A stretch of 64,000 bases of DNA from Methylomarinum sp965277025 (GCA_965277025.1 OZ255706.1:992001-1056000); one strand, 5' to 3'; shown: positions 57,101-63,751, numbered from the stretch's first letter. A program made the numbers and translations. Notes: generated by a model not told the origin, from the letters alone.

Positions 57101-57759
57101 ATGATACTCTGAAAGGCGGTTCGGGGAATGACATCATTATCTCGAAAGGCGGCGAGGATCAGATCATCGGGGGTGATGGTTCTGATGATATTATCTTTGA
57201 TGTAATCGCCAGCGGCATAAAAGTGGTTGATTCCAGTAATGCCGATGGCATGGCTGATACCGTCTGGCTGCCATTTTCTGTTTTTGACGCGAACTTTGCG
57301 CGTGCGGGCGATCATCTGGTGGTGCAGGGGCACTCGCCCTTTGCCAGAGACGGCGTATTACTTACAGTGGTCCTTAAAGATTACTACAAGTCGGCAAGCT
57401 ATCAGCAGATCAATTTGAATAGTTTCGTTGCGAAAGATGGCCATATCAGTGCGAATAATATGGAAAAATATTCCGTAGAGGAGTTGCAGGATAAGGCGAG
57501 GGTTGCCATGAGCGGACGTGTCGTGGAAGAAGGTTTACGCCCCAGTGGAGGAGACCAGGCAGATACAATTGACCAGACTCAAAGAGCAGGCACGACGACA
57601 CGGTACAACTTGCCTAATCAGAAGACTGCGGCTAACGTTGAATGCTTGATACAGGACATGGCCACACAGTACACAGAGTCATCTGCTGCCACACAACCGC
57701 AGCAGGATATCGATATTGCCAAATACTGGCAAGTCTCGCCCAATACCCAATCAACTTAA
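48193..57759 (+). CDS. Giant RTX toxin-like protein with four repeated papain-like modules and TcdB-like pore region
   Basis: The single open frame is 3188 residues. Order: four near-identical A modules (about residues 23-343, 505-825, 1108-1420, 1666-2016); linker blocks B after A2, A3 and A4; a hydrophobic helical region (about 2235-2440, including VLGSGFDIYGAYEAFSKL and VAGAVVGIVTGIAAAVLAASSAGGP) like the pore-forming region of large clostridial-type toxins; then Gly/Asp-rich RTX calcium-binding repeats (GGGGDDTLIGAFGNDTL, GGSGNDIIIS, GGDGSDDIIF near 2956-3000). Each A module has TGNHELVVAKK and YFFYDPNFAEV, resembling the His and Asp strands of C58/YopT-like proteases, but no conserved Cys. 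Expected to leave by a type I system, not present here. Start has a weak AGAG site. Confidence 0.82.
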   Translation: MPKDYYQEFQDLDLIHYDNELSDDRFRQSELPGLDGEGGASAGSVEILEKAVAKLIRWDKLSIRWDGLVFEGTTGFNRVVRKNAFGTVHHVHDAPQSLFRAVPRGEGNELALAYLFTLAVDNDNGEGLKNRFLNGVNTLSQLIQEQSPDGWMSLREVAQTLDFCNLVSGLHEHGYLHAGGERSVLDITGTMTLGQITSALERSSGDAYYQLNTGNHELVVAKKTIAGQPRYFFYDPNFAEVSLQGATQADSALVLKNVIKSHLDQKSEYGYWDGTLADFYGVRKDDSAKITFDVYHLNQARLNGKQAFVDFESLLTSDDYRTERDRPVDVGNVTVEGATIDGERITSALDLSSAEIQAKMPENNLQDSRDLTRYASKLGENPSLQLLINMFNQDTIDSGVGSLLAEIDDTLADDTITWDDSGVERRRTVTAELILELHEVFRIKDDGSIASREEFQNVVRQLRAVDAPDQVISDLQTAYNQFKDNFESLITSDAWLLLADQGRTDDRFRQSELPGLDGEGGASAGSVEILEKAVAKLIRWDKLSIRWDGLVFEGTIGFNRVVRKNAFGTVHHVHDAPQSLFRAVPRGEGNELALAYLFTLAVDNDNGEGLKNRFLNGVNTLSRLIQEQSPDGWMSLREVAQTLDFCNLVSGLHEHGYLHAGGERSVLDITGTMTLGQITSALERSSGDAYYQLNTGNHELVVAKKTIAGQPRYFFYDPNFAEVSLQGATQADSALVLKNVIKSHLDQKSEYGYWDGTLADFYGVRKDDSAKITFDVYHLNQARLNGKQAFVDFESLLTSDAYRTERDRLVDVGNVTVEGVTIDGDFRDLTRYANKYARKLKLERDRLVDVGNVTVEGVTLSAVELYDLGATIDGERITSALDLSSAEIQAKLKFSPKYLVKRLVGVNTASDTQMQRNVQLLRKLIDREGGDTRKLLFGAGNSRDKYLALKALNSVKKFIASDLSINSRLWSHLQRIQPTSRTGLRLFKASQRIGRLASPGFLRRNKSSEITAEDQKQQANAFGRGGEFDLVRHAPVDVGNVTVEGATIDGERITGDGERITGNGERITSALDLSSAGIQAKMPENNLQDSRDLTRDANKYATKLKLSDDRFRQSKLPGLDGEGGASAGSVEILEKAVAKLIRRDKLSVRWDRLVYEGTTGFNRVVRKNAFGTVHHVRNAPQSLFRTVPRGEGNELALAYLFTLAVDNDNGEGLKNRFLGGVDRLSQYIQARSRVEWISPREAVRPLDFYNLVSGLHEHGYLHAGGERSVLDITGTMTLGQITFVLEGSSGDVYYQLNTGNHELVVAKKTIAGQPRYFFYDPNFAEVSLQGATQTDSALALKNVIKSHLDQKSKDGNWYGTLADFYGVRKDDSAEITFDVYHLNQARLNGKQAFVDFENLLSSDAYRTERDRLVDVGNVTVEGVTLSAVELYDLGATIDGERITSALDLSSAEIQAKLKFSPKYLGKRLVGVNTASDTQMQRNVQLLRKLIDREGGDTRKLLFGAGNSRDKDLALKALDSVKKFIASDLSINPRLWSHLQGIQPTSRTGLRLFKASQRIGRLASPGFLRRNKNSEITAEDQKQQANAFGRDGEFDLVRHAPVDVGNGTVEGATRDGERITGNGERITSALDLSSAGIQAKMPENNFQDFRDLTRYANKYATKLKLSDDRFRQSKLPGRFRPSKLPGRFRPSKLPGRFRPSKLPGRFRQSKLPDWFRQSKLPGRDGEGRAILAATIEKLIRWDDILSIRWDRLISEATTGFNRVVRKNAFGTVHDVRDAPQSLFRAVPRGEGNELALAYLFTLSNDNGEGLKDRFLNGVNTLSRLIQEQSREGGIELREAAQTLDFRNLVSGLHEHGYAYAGGERSVLEITGTMTLGQITSALERSSGDAYYQLNTGNHELVVAKKTIAGQPRYFFYDPNLAEVSLHGATQADSALVLKDVIKSHLDQKSKYGNWDGTLADFYGVKKNDRAKITFDVYHLNQERLNGKQAFVDFENLLSSDAYRTERDRLVDVGNVKVEGVTLSAVELYDLGATIDGKRITGDGKRITGDGKRITGDGERITGDGKRITSAMDLSSTEIQAKLKFSPKYFVKRLVGVNTVKRLVGVNTASDTQMQRNVQLLRKPIDREGGDTRKLLLGPGNSRDKYLALNALNSVKKFVSASDLSINPRLWSHLQTIQLTSRTGLRLFKISQRIGLAGTGFGYVQSVSGIVNYLRRRKSSEMTAENQKQLDIQLGVNIGGLVYDLGSNFLERGINRVAPSLIRTGAKLVRTGAKLASSGTQSTSVVGLTVVESTVVGRTGAGIGKGLAGLTKAGRAASVVGRTVSGIGKALAKAGGAVLAVLGSGFDIYGAYEAFSKLDSATGKHRIDLIVNGTLSVAGAVVGIVTGIAAAVLAASSAGGPVVIAGMIIAALLALGGSIYNAVRVIDDIDDYIELTPYERLRNGWLAFWGMDVDPDIENRANKAKTLEAAKIQIKKLLKEAAEKILETDPSKPGIHEVIYSPGGDVILEEHYYRRVEHYVRHVRDGGASGGGGTLGAASGSTTGYTYTWEVFKDRVKPEDVASVERKTWFETRDVQSELKYWTLAGQEDQDDMVNVRTGVSNARSVETPVNDEVSDEAVAFFKLGGGNDYAIGYDDRKNHFVVYNGYKYFIGGSRDDVFILIKDDMETTANLYGKDGDDTLVLKCDFSSAGGVQLQTNLETGKVTLGNEILANIVDFEKVTGSDLDVEETITGNDQDNVLDSNGGRNNWLFGKGGDDILIVHDGTTAIGGTGADTYLIKSDAGEPESDAGEPESDAGEPESDAGEPESDAGEPESDAGEVVIVNTVGDGSTRMTDVTYEQDYLLYNLPRHLIELRTEGDDVILSPKAGVKGVPSVRVKDFLLGEAHRHIGLIDEGGVFYEIGVDENGQAYLSDVGVLMLQEDGERSETPLGKAVVRGTKFADRIVANSVDAETSDVLIGGGGDDTLIGAFGNDTLKGGSGNDIIISKGGEDQIIGGDGSDDIIFDVIASGIKVVDSSNADGMADTVWLPFSVFDANFARAGDHLVVQGHSPFARDGVLLTVVLKDYYKSASYQQINLNSFVAKDGHISANNMEKYSVEELQDKARVAMSGRVVEEGLRPSGGDQADTIDQTQRAGTTTRYNLPNQKTAANVECLIQDMATQYTESSAATQPQQDIDIAKYWQVSPNTQST
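48259..49220 (+). repeat. Toxin repeat module A1
   Basis: A 962-bp stretch repeated as A2 at 49705-50666 with no length change; I count about six base differences by eye. It starts GATGACCGGTTTCGCC and ends in the ATAGATGGCGA minisatellite unit. A1 is followed by a unique stretch (about residues 370-500) that is not repeated elsewhere. Confidence 0.88.
49705..50666 (+). repeat. Toxin repeat module A2
   Basis: Almost identical to A1, period 1446 bp. Coding differences include Thr to Ile in GTTGF, Gln to Arg in LSQL, and Asp to Ala in SDDY. It ends early in the minisatellite and is followed by a short extra copy of the DLTRYANKYARKLKL sequence, then block B1 at about 50761-51292. Confidence 0.88.
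51514..52450 (+). repeat. Toxin repeat module A3
   Basis: More diverged in the segment GGVDRLSQYIQARSRVEWISPREAVRPLDFYN, elsewhere nearly identical to A1/A2. Followed by block B2 (about 52456-52987), which matches B1 with a constant offset of 1695 bp and few changes. Confidence 0.85.
53188..54240 (+). repeat. Toxin repeat module A4 (adjacent to pore region)
   Basis: Most diverged module. It carries an expanded 27-bp tandem repeat at its start (six units instead of one) and a five-unit 21-bp repeat at its end. It is followed by B3, the only linker that runs on into the hydrophobic region (GYVQSVSGIVNYLRRRKSSEMTAEN). B1 and B2 stop short, so the A4-B3-pore arrangement is probably ancestral. 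Confidence 0.82.
53194..53355 (+). repeat. 27-bp minisatellite, six units, in toxin gene
   Basis: Six in-frame units encode RFRQSKLPG-type nonapeptides (variants RFRPSKLPG, WFRQSKLPG). Modules A1-A3 have one unit at the same place. Unit DNA is nearly invariant, so the expansion is recent. Confidence 0.92.
54288..54392 (+). repeat. 21-bp minisatellite, five units, in toxin gene
   Basis: Five units of DG(K/E)RITG precede the ALDLSS-like sequence. The same site has three units near 51337-51399, two near 53029-53070 and one elsewhere. Confidence 0.85.
56524..56649 (+). repeat. 21-bp minisatellite, six units (SDAGEPE), in toxin gene
   Basis: Six units, the last ending Val instead of Pro-Glu, placed between two RTX-like segments (ADTYLIK before, VVIVNTVGDGS after). 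DNA units are identical as read. Confidence 0.92.
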
Positions 57760-57777
57760 GGTGCCACTGTCTTAATA

Positions 57778-57885
57778 GCGTTTCGACTTAATATTGGATC
57801 ATGCCCTGCCAGTGAACGCCATTGCTGCGCAATCGCTGCCTCACTGGCAGGGCATGACAAGTGTTTCAACGAAAAGCCGAAACGC
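57778..57885. repeat. Nested palindrome downstream of the toxin gene
   Basis: An inner perfect 16-bp inverted repeat CATGCCCTGCCAGTGA (57800-57815 and 57841-57856) is nested in an outer GCGTTTCG/CGAAACGC pair (57778-57785 and 57878-57885). It begins 18 bp after the toxin stop and could act as a terminator or transcript-stabilising structure. No T-run follows, so a standard rho-independent terminator is not assured. Confidence 0.65.
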
Positions 57886-57890
57886 TTTAG

Positions 57891-58347
57891 GTTGTGTCTC
57901 GAAAGTTGTGGAAATTGATTTCAGGCACCTCCGGGCGGGTTGAGTTATGCGCCGGTCAGGCGGCTTGGTCAAGGGTGGCGTCGGCGACGGGCTGAGCGAG
58001 CGTTTCCCGGCCATCGACCTTTCGCATGACGATCTGCCCCGAGGCCATCAGGGCCCGGAGCAGCATTGGCACGGTCCGGGTCTGGATGCGGCGGCGGAAT
58101 TCCTCGTTCAGGCGTTCGATCGCATTTGTCGTTCTGGCCGATTTCCACTGGCCTTGTGGCAGGCGCGTGAAGGTGAACAGCTTATCTCCTGCTTCTTCCA
58201 GGCTGTCAGCGACGGCCTTGCATTTCAGCCGCCATTTTCGCAGAAATGCCTTGCGGCGGGTGGCAATTTCATTCACCGTTTTGGCGTAGATCATGTCGCG
58301 GTAATCCTCGGCCAGTTCATCGTGCATACGCTTGGGAGCCTTGGCCA
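57891..58347 (-). mobile_element. IS256-family element remnant
   Basis: The end sequence GGTTGTGTCTCGAAAG followed by the C-terminal third of an IS256 transposase. It is cut at 58347 by IS3-family copy 2. The other end is missing. Confidence 0.75.
57956..58347 (-). pseudogene. IS256-family transposase, C-terminal fragment
   Basis: The roughly 130 residues contain KWRLKCKAVADSLEEAG, LPQGQWKSARTTNAIERLNEEFRRRIQTRTV and the GQIVMRKVDG tail. TTNAIERLNEEFRRR is the mutator/IS256 signature with the catalytic Glu. The N-terminal two thirds with both Asp residues are gone. Confidence 0.88.
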
Positions 58348-58401
58348 CCCCCTATGTCAACATACCTGTCGCCTGAAACTTTTTTAAATCAGGAGACAAA
58401 A

Positions 58402-58908
58402 ATGGCGGTATTTAGCCAGGAATTTAAAGTACAATCGGTAGAAAAAGCGCTATCCAGAAATCCAGAGCAATCGCTGAAAGCCCTTGCCAACGATTTAGGT
58501 GTGGGTTACTCCACGCTTCAAAAGTGGATTCGTTTAGCCAGGGACAATCAACTCGAAATCTCAACATCAAGTATGTCAAAAGAAAAAAGCCCTCATGCCT
58601 GGACGAAAGCGGAACGTTTTGACGCCATTGCTCATTGCCATCATCTGACAGACGAACAGGCCAGCGCCTATTGCCGGGAAAAAGGCATCTATTTGTACCA
58701 TCCGGACGCTTGGAGAACAGAATTTTTATCCGCTGCTCAATCGGCAGACCTCTCAGCCAGCCGAGCAGAAAAAAAGCAACTCAAACAAGAAAACAAGCGC
58801 TTGCAAAAAGAGCTGAACCGTAAAGAAAAAGCGTTATCGGAAACAGCGGCCTTACTGGTGTTATCAAAAAAGTGCCAGGCGATCCGGGGGGAAAAGGCGG
58901 ACGACTGA
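58402..58908 (+). CDS. IS3-family transposase OrfA (copy 2)
   Basis: The 168-residue frame starts MAVFSQEFKVQSVEK after AGGAGA. It has a helix-turn-helix, a central region with HHLTDEQASAYCREKGIYLYHPD, and an uninterrupted Lys/Glu/Leu-rich coiled coil (KKQLKQENKRLQKELNRKEK), which is broken in copy 1. It ends at the frameshift window TCAAAAAAGT. Confidence 0.88.
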   Translation: MAVFSQEFKVQSVEKALSRNPEQSLKALANDLGVGYSTLQKWIRLARDNQLEISTSSMSKEKSPHAWTKAERFDAIAHCHHLTDEQASAYCREKGIYLYHPDAWRTEFLSAAQSADLSASRAEKKQLKQENKRLQKELNRKEKALSETAALLVLSKKCQAIRGEKADD

Positions 58909-59978
58909 TCGCCTGCTCAGATCGCAAACATTACAGCGCGCTCATTGATGAAGCTGTCAGCAGTGGCGCACGGCAACAATCCGCCTGCGAACTGTTGGGC
59001 ATATCCGCCAGAACCTACCAGCGCTGGAACCGTGGCGATGCGATTTCAGAAGACCTGAGGCTGCACAATACCGCGCCTGTGCATAATCGATTGCCCGAGG
59101 CGACCAGGCAAGAAATTATCAACCTGGTAAACCAACCGGAATACCGCGACCTGACACCGCATCAAATCGTTCCGGCCCTTTTGGATTCAGGGCGCTATAT
59201 CGCCTCGGAATCAAGCTTTTACCGGGTCATGAAAGCGCACAACCAGTTAAAGCATAGAGCGAAAGAGTCGGCCGGCCAGCGTCACAAACCACAGCCGCTC
59301 AAAGCCACCCGACCCAATCAACTCTACTCGTGGGATATTACCTATTTATCAAGCCCGATCAAAGGACAGTATTACTACCTGTACATGGTGATGGATATCT
59401 ACAGCCGGAAAATTGTCGGCTGGCAGGTTCATGATATCGAATCGAGCAGCTATGCAGCTGATTTAATAGAAGATATCGTCCGCCGGGAAAACATCGGGAA
59501 AAAGCAATTAGTCATCCATTCCGACAATGGCAGCCCGATGAAAGGCGCAACCTCAAGAGCCAGACTGATCGATTTAGACATTGCCAGCTCATTCAGCAGG
59601 CCCCGTGTCAGTAATGACAATCCATATTCTGAATCATTGTTTAAAACCATCAAATACTACTACACCTTTCCGGAAAACCCGTTTACAACATTAACCGAAG
59701 CAAGAGCCTGGGTAGATGGTTTTGTCAGCTGGTACAACGATGAGCACAAACACAGCGCCATCAGGTTTGTGACGCCTAACCAGCGCCATAATGGCTTGGA
59801 CAAGGCCATACTTGAGCATAGAAAGCGCGTGATCGAACAGGCGAAAAAAGATAACCCCGAGCGGTGGAATGGACGAAAAACACGAAATTTAACCCCGGTT
59901 GGTCAGGTGTATCTCAACCCAAACAAGGAGAAATCAGAATCCTCTAAATGTCAAGTTGCAGCAACAATTACTTCGTGA
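58872..59978 (+). CDS. IS3-family transposase OrfB (copy 2)
   Basis: The 368-residue frame has the same rve core as copy 1 (YSWDITYL, IHSDNGSPM, NPYSESLFKTIK). It overlaps OrfA by 37 bp and is expected to be made as an OrfAB fusion by -1 frameshifting. It is intact and could drive both copies. Confidence 0.9.
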   Translation: MPGDPGGKGGRLIACSDRKHYSALIDEAVSSGARQQSACELLGISARTYQRWNRGDAISEDLRLHNTAPVHNRLPEATRQEIINLVNQPEYRDLTPHQIVPALLDSGRYIASESSFYRVMKAHNQLKHRAKESAGQRHKPQPLKATRPNQLYSWDITYLSSPIKGQYYYLYMVMDIYSRKIVGWQVHDIESSSYAADLIEDIVRRENIGKKQLVIHSDNGSPMKGATSRARLIDLDIASSFSRPRVSNDNPYSESLFKTIKYYYTFPENPFTTLTEARAWVDGFVSWYNDEHKHSAIRFVTPNQRHNGLDKAILEHRKRVIEQAKKDNPERWNGRKTRNLTPVGQVYLNPNKEKSESSKCQVAATITS

Positions 59979-60016
59979 ATTAGTGTTAAAATTACGACAG
60001 GTTGGTTGACATTTAG

Positions 60017-60217
60017 CGCGTGCGGGACATGGAAGTCCGAACGCTGAATCCGACGCAATGATGGATCGAATGCAAACAGACGGCACAATGCTTGAAGTAC
60101 AGCCGTCTTTCCTGACCCGTTGGGGCCAATCAGATAGGTTATATCTTCAAGTGTCAGCTCGGTTGGTTCCGCACCAAAACTTTGAAAGTTTGAAAGCCGA
60201 ATAGTGTGTAATTTCAT
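60017..60217 (-). pseudogene. OLD-family ATPase/nuclease, N-terminal fragment
   Basis: Starts MKLHTIRLSNFQSFGAEP at 60217 and runs through LEDITYLIGPNGSGKTAVLQALCRLF (Walker A GPNGSGKT near residue 32) and LRRIQRSDFHVP to the IS3 edge. This is the ABC-type ATPase start of OLD-family endonucleases, many of them antiphage proteins. Only 67 residues remain; the TOPRIM nuclease part is absent from the window. Confidence 0.75.
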
Positions 60218-60323
60218 CCTTATTCCTTAACAAGCCTTGTCCCGACAAATGAACAGGAGTTTTTCAACAAGTGAGTATTCCTCCAACTTAGCCATAACAT
60301 CCTAAAACGGCTAATGTTCAACA

Positions 60324-62702
60324 CTAAACTCGGGCACGAGCACGCTCTCTGGCCTTAAGTTCTATGCGTTGAGATATTTGAGTATACAGTTGGGCTTCTT
60401 CGTTTTCTCGGTCTGTAACAGTCACGACCAAGGCATAATCTTCTTGTTCAAAGCTCAATGCTTCACCCCAATCCCTATCTTGCCGGGTAACTACAACAAA
60501 CCATTTTTCAGAAGGTTTCGGCTGTCTGATGCGCCAGGTAGATGACTGAACGGTACCTTTGTCTCTTAATTTAGCACTGATATCCCTATTACTGGTTGCA
60601 TCATCATTCCTAGTTTTAGTTTCATCCTGGGTCTCGTGATTGAAAAACCTTTGAACAGATTCAAGTGATTGGTCTTTGACTAACCTGAAGGACATTTTAG
60701 TGGCCACATAGTCTAACCTTGTTGTCCTGACTGCCGGACAATAAGCTAGAGTAACTCGAATTTCTCTAGCTGCGCGTTTCGACCGTAAAAAATCGTCAGG
60801 CAGCGGTAATTCAAAAAAGTGATGCGAGTTATTTTCTATTTTATCTTCAGCCATTAAGACAACGGCATTCTGTGAAGATCGAAAAAGCTCACCCTCATCA
60901 ATCACACCATAACCAGCAACATCTCTAAACGCATCTCGTCCATTTGCAGCCTTATAAGCTTTATTCATGTCTTCAGGAAAACTGCTTTCTATCTCTGACA
61001 GCATATTTGCATGATTTACCAGTAATGCTCTGAGCAGATTGGCAGAAGCCCTTGGGTAGTTGTTCAGCAGACGACCTGCGAGATGAGTAACGTAAGGGGT
61101 GGCAAAACTTGTTCCGCTAGTCTCGCTAAATAATGTATTCCCAACGAATCGACTATTACAGGTCAATACACCCATGCCGCGCATAACTGCGTTGAGTTCA
61201 TTGTCTGTTCTCATTGGAACAGCTAGATTCCCTCCTGTGGCTACTAGTTCAGGTTTGATTGCTCCTTTAATAGTGGGACCGTGACGTGTAAACGGGGAGA
61301 GTTGATTTTCTGCGGCTGGAGCCAATTGCTCAATTTCAGGATACCGTTGAGCATCGAAGGTCGCATTGTGTCGAGCCAAGCTTCCTACTGTTAGAACGTT
61401 TAGTGCTGGAGCAGGATCTATGATGCCACTTTCTTCAGCCAGAAGGTATTCAGGGTATTCATCTCTCCAACTTTGTCTTGGTACATCTGGATCGATAGAA
61501 CCTGAGAAATTGCCAGCAGAGACGACAAACAAGACATTTAAATCTCTAGCCAATTTGTCTAGTACATAAGCAATCCCTCGAATATGGCGGCTGTCGTATG
61601 GGGAATTGGAATTTCCTAACGACAAATTGAAGATTCTACATTGATGATCTTCAACGAAATAGGTTACGGCTTCGATGAGCGTTCTCTCAATAGAACTCGA
61701 GTCGAATTCTGCGTTTTGATCAAGAATTCTACCGTTAAAAAGCCAAAGTTCAGGTTGCCAAAAATTAGTGGAATTACACACTTCCAGATCACCATACAGA
61801 ACTATACCTGCGACAGCAGTACCATGACCATTCAAATCGATACCATCCTCACCGCCAATGAAATCTGCACTTTCTGCAATTGCAGGTGCCAACAGGGGAT
61901 GGTTGGTAGTTATCCCACTATCAAGAATACAAACTCTGGCGGCCTGCTGAGTGGGGGATGGGATGCCTTCAGGCAATCTATCAATGTCGCAATTTAATTG
62001 GCTATAGTGAATCCCGCTCTTGGGTGGAAGATCAACTAATCTGACATCGCTGTGATTCAACAGTGCGTCAGCCTGCTTAGCATTAACCTCAACACGATAC
62101 ATAATTAAACTATCAAGGTTAACTTTGTCAGTTCGTCGTATCTCGTTCTGAACTAACCATCGTTCAAATGCCTCGCAAACACTTAATCTATCAGGGTGAT
62201 GGGCAACCGCTACAGGCCAAAGTTCTACATCTAAGAGAAACTTTTCTGACTCTGGTATTCCCTTTCTTTTGAGAGCCCAACTTTTACGATCCTCACTAGT
62301 CCAGTTATCAATGCCTTCTATGGCCTCGAGAATCTGTTTGTACGTCAGCTCTGTATCGTTTAGACCCAAACGTTGCAAGTGGTCTGCAAACACAGCCAAC
62401 CCAGCTCCATCTGCAAAAACAACACAAAGTTGATTGTCCTCTTGACTGACAAATTCGACACCATGTTTGTTTAAATGGGTAATGTCGCGAAGCCCTGTGT
62501 AACGTATCTTCAGAACAAAATTACCAGGGCGTGAGGTTTGTTGATTCTGTGCTAACTGAAAGGATCGAGTTAAATCGTTCGCTAGTTTCTGGCCATGCCC
62601 ACTAAGATCTCCACGTGGGTGTCGAGGGATATTGATTTTTCTGGTTCGGCGTTCATTTTCAAGCAGTTCTCTTTCTATCCTAAGATGTTCAAAATCAGCC
62701 AT
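60324..62702 (-). CDS. ietS: Subtilisin-like (S8) serine protease of an IetAS-type system
   Basis: The 792-residue protein has a long N-terminal region and an S8 protease domain with all three catalytic residues: Asp in VCILDSGITTNHP (near residue 260), His in DLNGHGTAVAGIV (near 292) and Ser in SGTSFATPYVTHLAG (near 531), plus the Asn-bearing oxyanion segment VVSAGNFSG. No signal peptide, so it acts in the cytoplasm. The AAA+ ATPase gene lies 14 bp upstream on the same strand. This protease-ATPase pair is the known ietA-ietS arrangement, described as a plasmid toxin-antitoxin pair and later as phage defence. The C-terminal beta-rich part is not recognised. Confidence 0.82.
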   Translation of the reverse strand: MADFEHLRIERELLENERRTRKINIPRHPRGDLSGHGQKLANDLTRSFQLAQNQQTSRPGNFVLKIRYTGLRDITHLNKHGVEFVSQEDNQLCVVFADGAGLAVFADHLQRLGLNDTELTYKQILEAIEGIDNWTSEDRKSWALKRKGIPESEKFLLDVELWPVAVAHHPDRLSVCEAFERWLVQNEIRRTDKVNLDSLIMYRVEVNAKQADALLNHSDVRLVDLPPKSGIHYSQLNCDIDRLPEGIPSPTQQAARVCILDSGITTNHPLLAPAIAESADFIGGEDGIDLNGHGTAVAGIVLYGDLEVCNSTNFWQPELWLFNGRILDQNAEFDSSSIERTLIEAVTYFVEDHQCRIFNLSLGNSNSPYDSRHIRGIAYVLDKLARDLNVLFVVSAGNFSGSIDPDVPRQSWRDEYPEYLLAEESGIIDPAPALNVLTVGSLARHNATFDAQRYPEIEQLAPAAENQLSPFTRHGPTIKGAIKPELVATGGNLAVPMRTDNELNAVMRGMGVLTCNSRFVGNTLFSETSGTSFATPYVTHLAGRLLNNYPRASANLLRALLVNHANMLSEIESSFPEDMNKAYKAANGRDAFRDVAGYGVIDEGELFRSSQNAVVLMAEDKIENNSHHFFELPLPDDFLRSKRAAREIRVTLAYCPAVRTTRLDYVATKMSFRLVKDQSLESVQRFFNHETQDETKTRNDDATSNRDISAKLRDKGTVQSSTWRIRQPKPSEKWFVVVTRQDRDWGEALSFEQEDYALVVTVTDRENEEAQLYTQISQRIELKARERARARV

Positions 62703-62716
62703 TCCTAGTCCCTTAT

Positions 62717-63688
62717 TTAGCTTTCTCGAGAAGCTGCTTGCTTCAAGTCCTTAACAGTCAGAAATTCCAGGCTACGCAGAATCATTCGCTTAACAGCTCT
62801 ACGTACGATGCGCTCGATGTCCGCACCACTTTTCTGACTAAATAGTTCGAGTAGAGGTTTTTCATCTAATTCAAATTGACGACGTACACCACGCAATTTG
62901 AGCGAAAGAATTTGCTGTATTTGCTGCTCATCCGGTAGGGGAAAGTCAATTTTCTCATCAAAGCGTCGCCAGATGGCACTATCTAAAATTTGCTCATGAT
63001 TGGTTGCAGCCAATATAAGACTCTTGCCCTGATAAGCGTCCATCATTTGAAGCACTGCGTTAACTACGCGACGTAATTCGCCGTGTTCACCAGTATCGGA
63101 ACGATCTTTACCAATGGCATCAAACTCATCAAATAGCACTACCATTGAATGATCAGCTATAAAGTCAAAAACTTTACGAAGATTCGCCGCAGTCTCCCCC
63201 AAAAAAGATGACACCAATGCATCCAAACGAACAATGGCCAGTGGCAAATCAAGCTCAAATGCAATCACCTCTGCTGCTAAGGTTTTACCGCAGCCAGGAG
63301 GCCCATGGAAGATGACTTTTCCAGAGGGTTTCATGCCATAGCTTCGCAGTACATCAGCACGACGATGCTCCTCGAGAAGTTCTTCGATGGGTGTAAGGCT
63401 AGGTTCAGGCAGTACCATTTCCTCTAAAGGTCGCTGAGATTGACGAACGTCTAACAGTGGCAGGCCTCGCTCTTTATCAACTGGAGGAACGGGTAGCACA
63501 TTGCGTCCGCTCTGTTTAATTGGCTTTAAGTGCTCTCCATACAATATCTGCTCAAGGTCGTTTGCAAGCAGATGATGCTGCTTTTGACGCTCGTCCTGAA
63601 TAACAGTTTCAGAAGCACGTCTAAAAGCCTCTGAATCGCCACTGGCTCCCGCCTTAATCAATTGTCTCAGTATCTTACCGTTAGCCAT
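62717..63688 (-). CDS. ietA: AAA+ ATPase of an IetAS-type system
   Basis: The 323-residue AAA+ protein has Walker A HGPPGCGKTLAAE near residue 130, Walker B MVVLFDEFDAIGKDR near 185, sensor LILAATNHEQILDSAIWRRFDEKIDFPLP near 230 and a small helical lid. The N-terminal 90 residues are variable. It probably controls or delivers substrate to the S8 protease encoded next. A GGAGG site precedes ATG 63688. In described IetAS systems IetA restrains IetS toxicity; that this pair does so is inferred. Confidence 0.83.
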   Translation of the reverse strand: MANGKILRQLIKAGASGDSEAFRRASETVIQDERQKQHHLLANDLEQILYGEHLKPIKQSGRNVLPVPPVDKERGLPLLDVRQSQRPLEEMVLPEPSLTPIEELLEEHRRADVLRSYGMKPSGKVIFHGPPGCGKTLAAEVIAFELDLPLAIVRLDALVSSFLGETAANLRKVFDFIADHSMVVLFDEFDAIGKDRSDTGEHGELRRVVNAVLQMMDAYQGKSLILAATNHEQILDSAIWRRFDEKIDFPLPDEQQIQQILSLKLRGVRRQFELDEKPLLELFSQKSGADIERIVRRAVKRMILRSLEFLTVKDLKQAASRES

Positions 63689-63723
63689 TGCTGCCTCCTT
63701 GGCCCATGAACCTAAATTTCGTT

Positions 63724-63751
63724 GTTATAATATTCTTTCTCGTTATGTCAG
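63724..63751 (-). promoter_or_regulatory. Possible sigma-70-type promoter of the ietAS operon
   Basis: On the minus strand CTGACA, 16 bases, then TATAAC, about 36 bp before the ietA start. It is a fair match to -35/-10 boxes with slightly short spacing. It lies in the only gap upstream of ietA. Confidence 0.35.

Larger units (their letters stand above)
58348..60016 (+). mobile_element. IS3-family element, copy 2 (complete)
   Basis: 1669 bp, same ends as the copy in herA (TGTCAACATACCTGTCG left, complement of TGTCAACCAACCTGTCG right). No direct repeat flanks it: left neighbour is IS256, right neighbour an OLD-family gene. So the two flanks were probably brought together by recombination or deletion. 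Confidence 0.87.
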
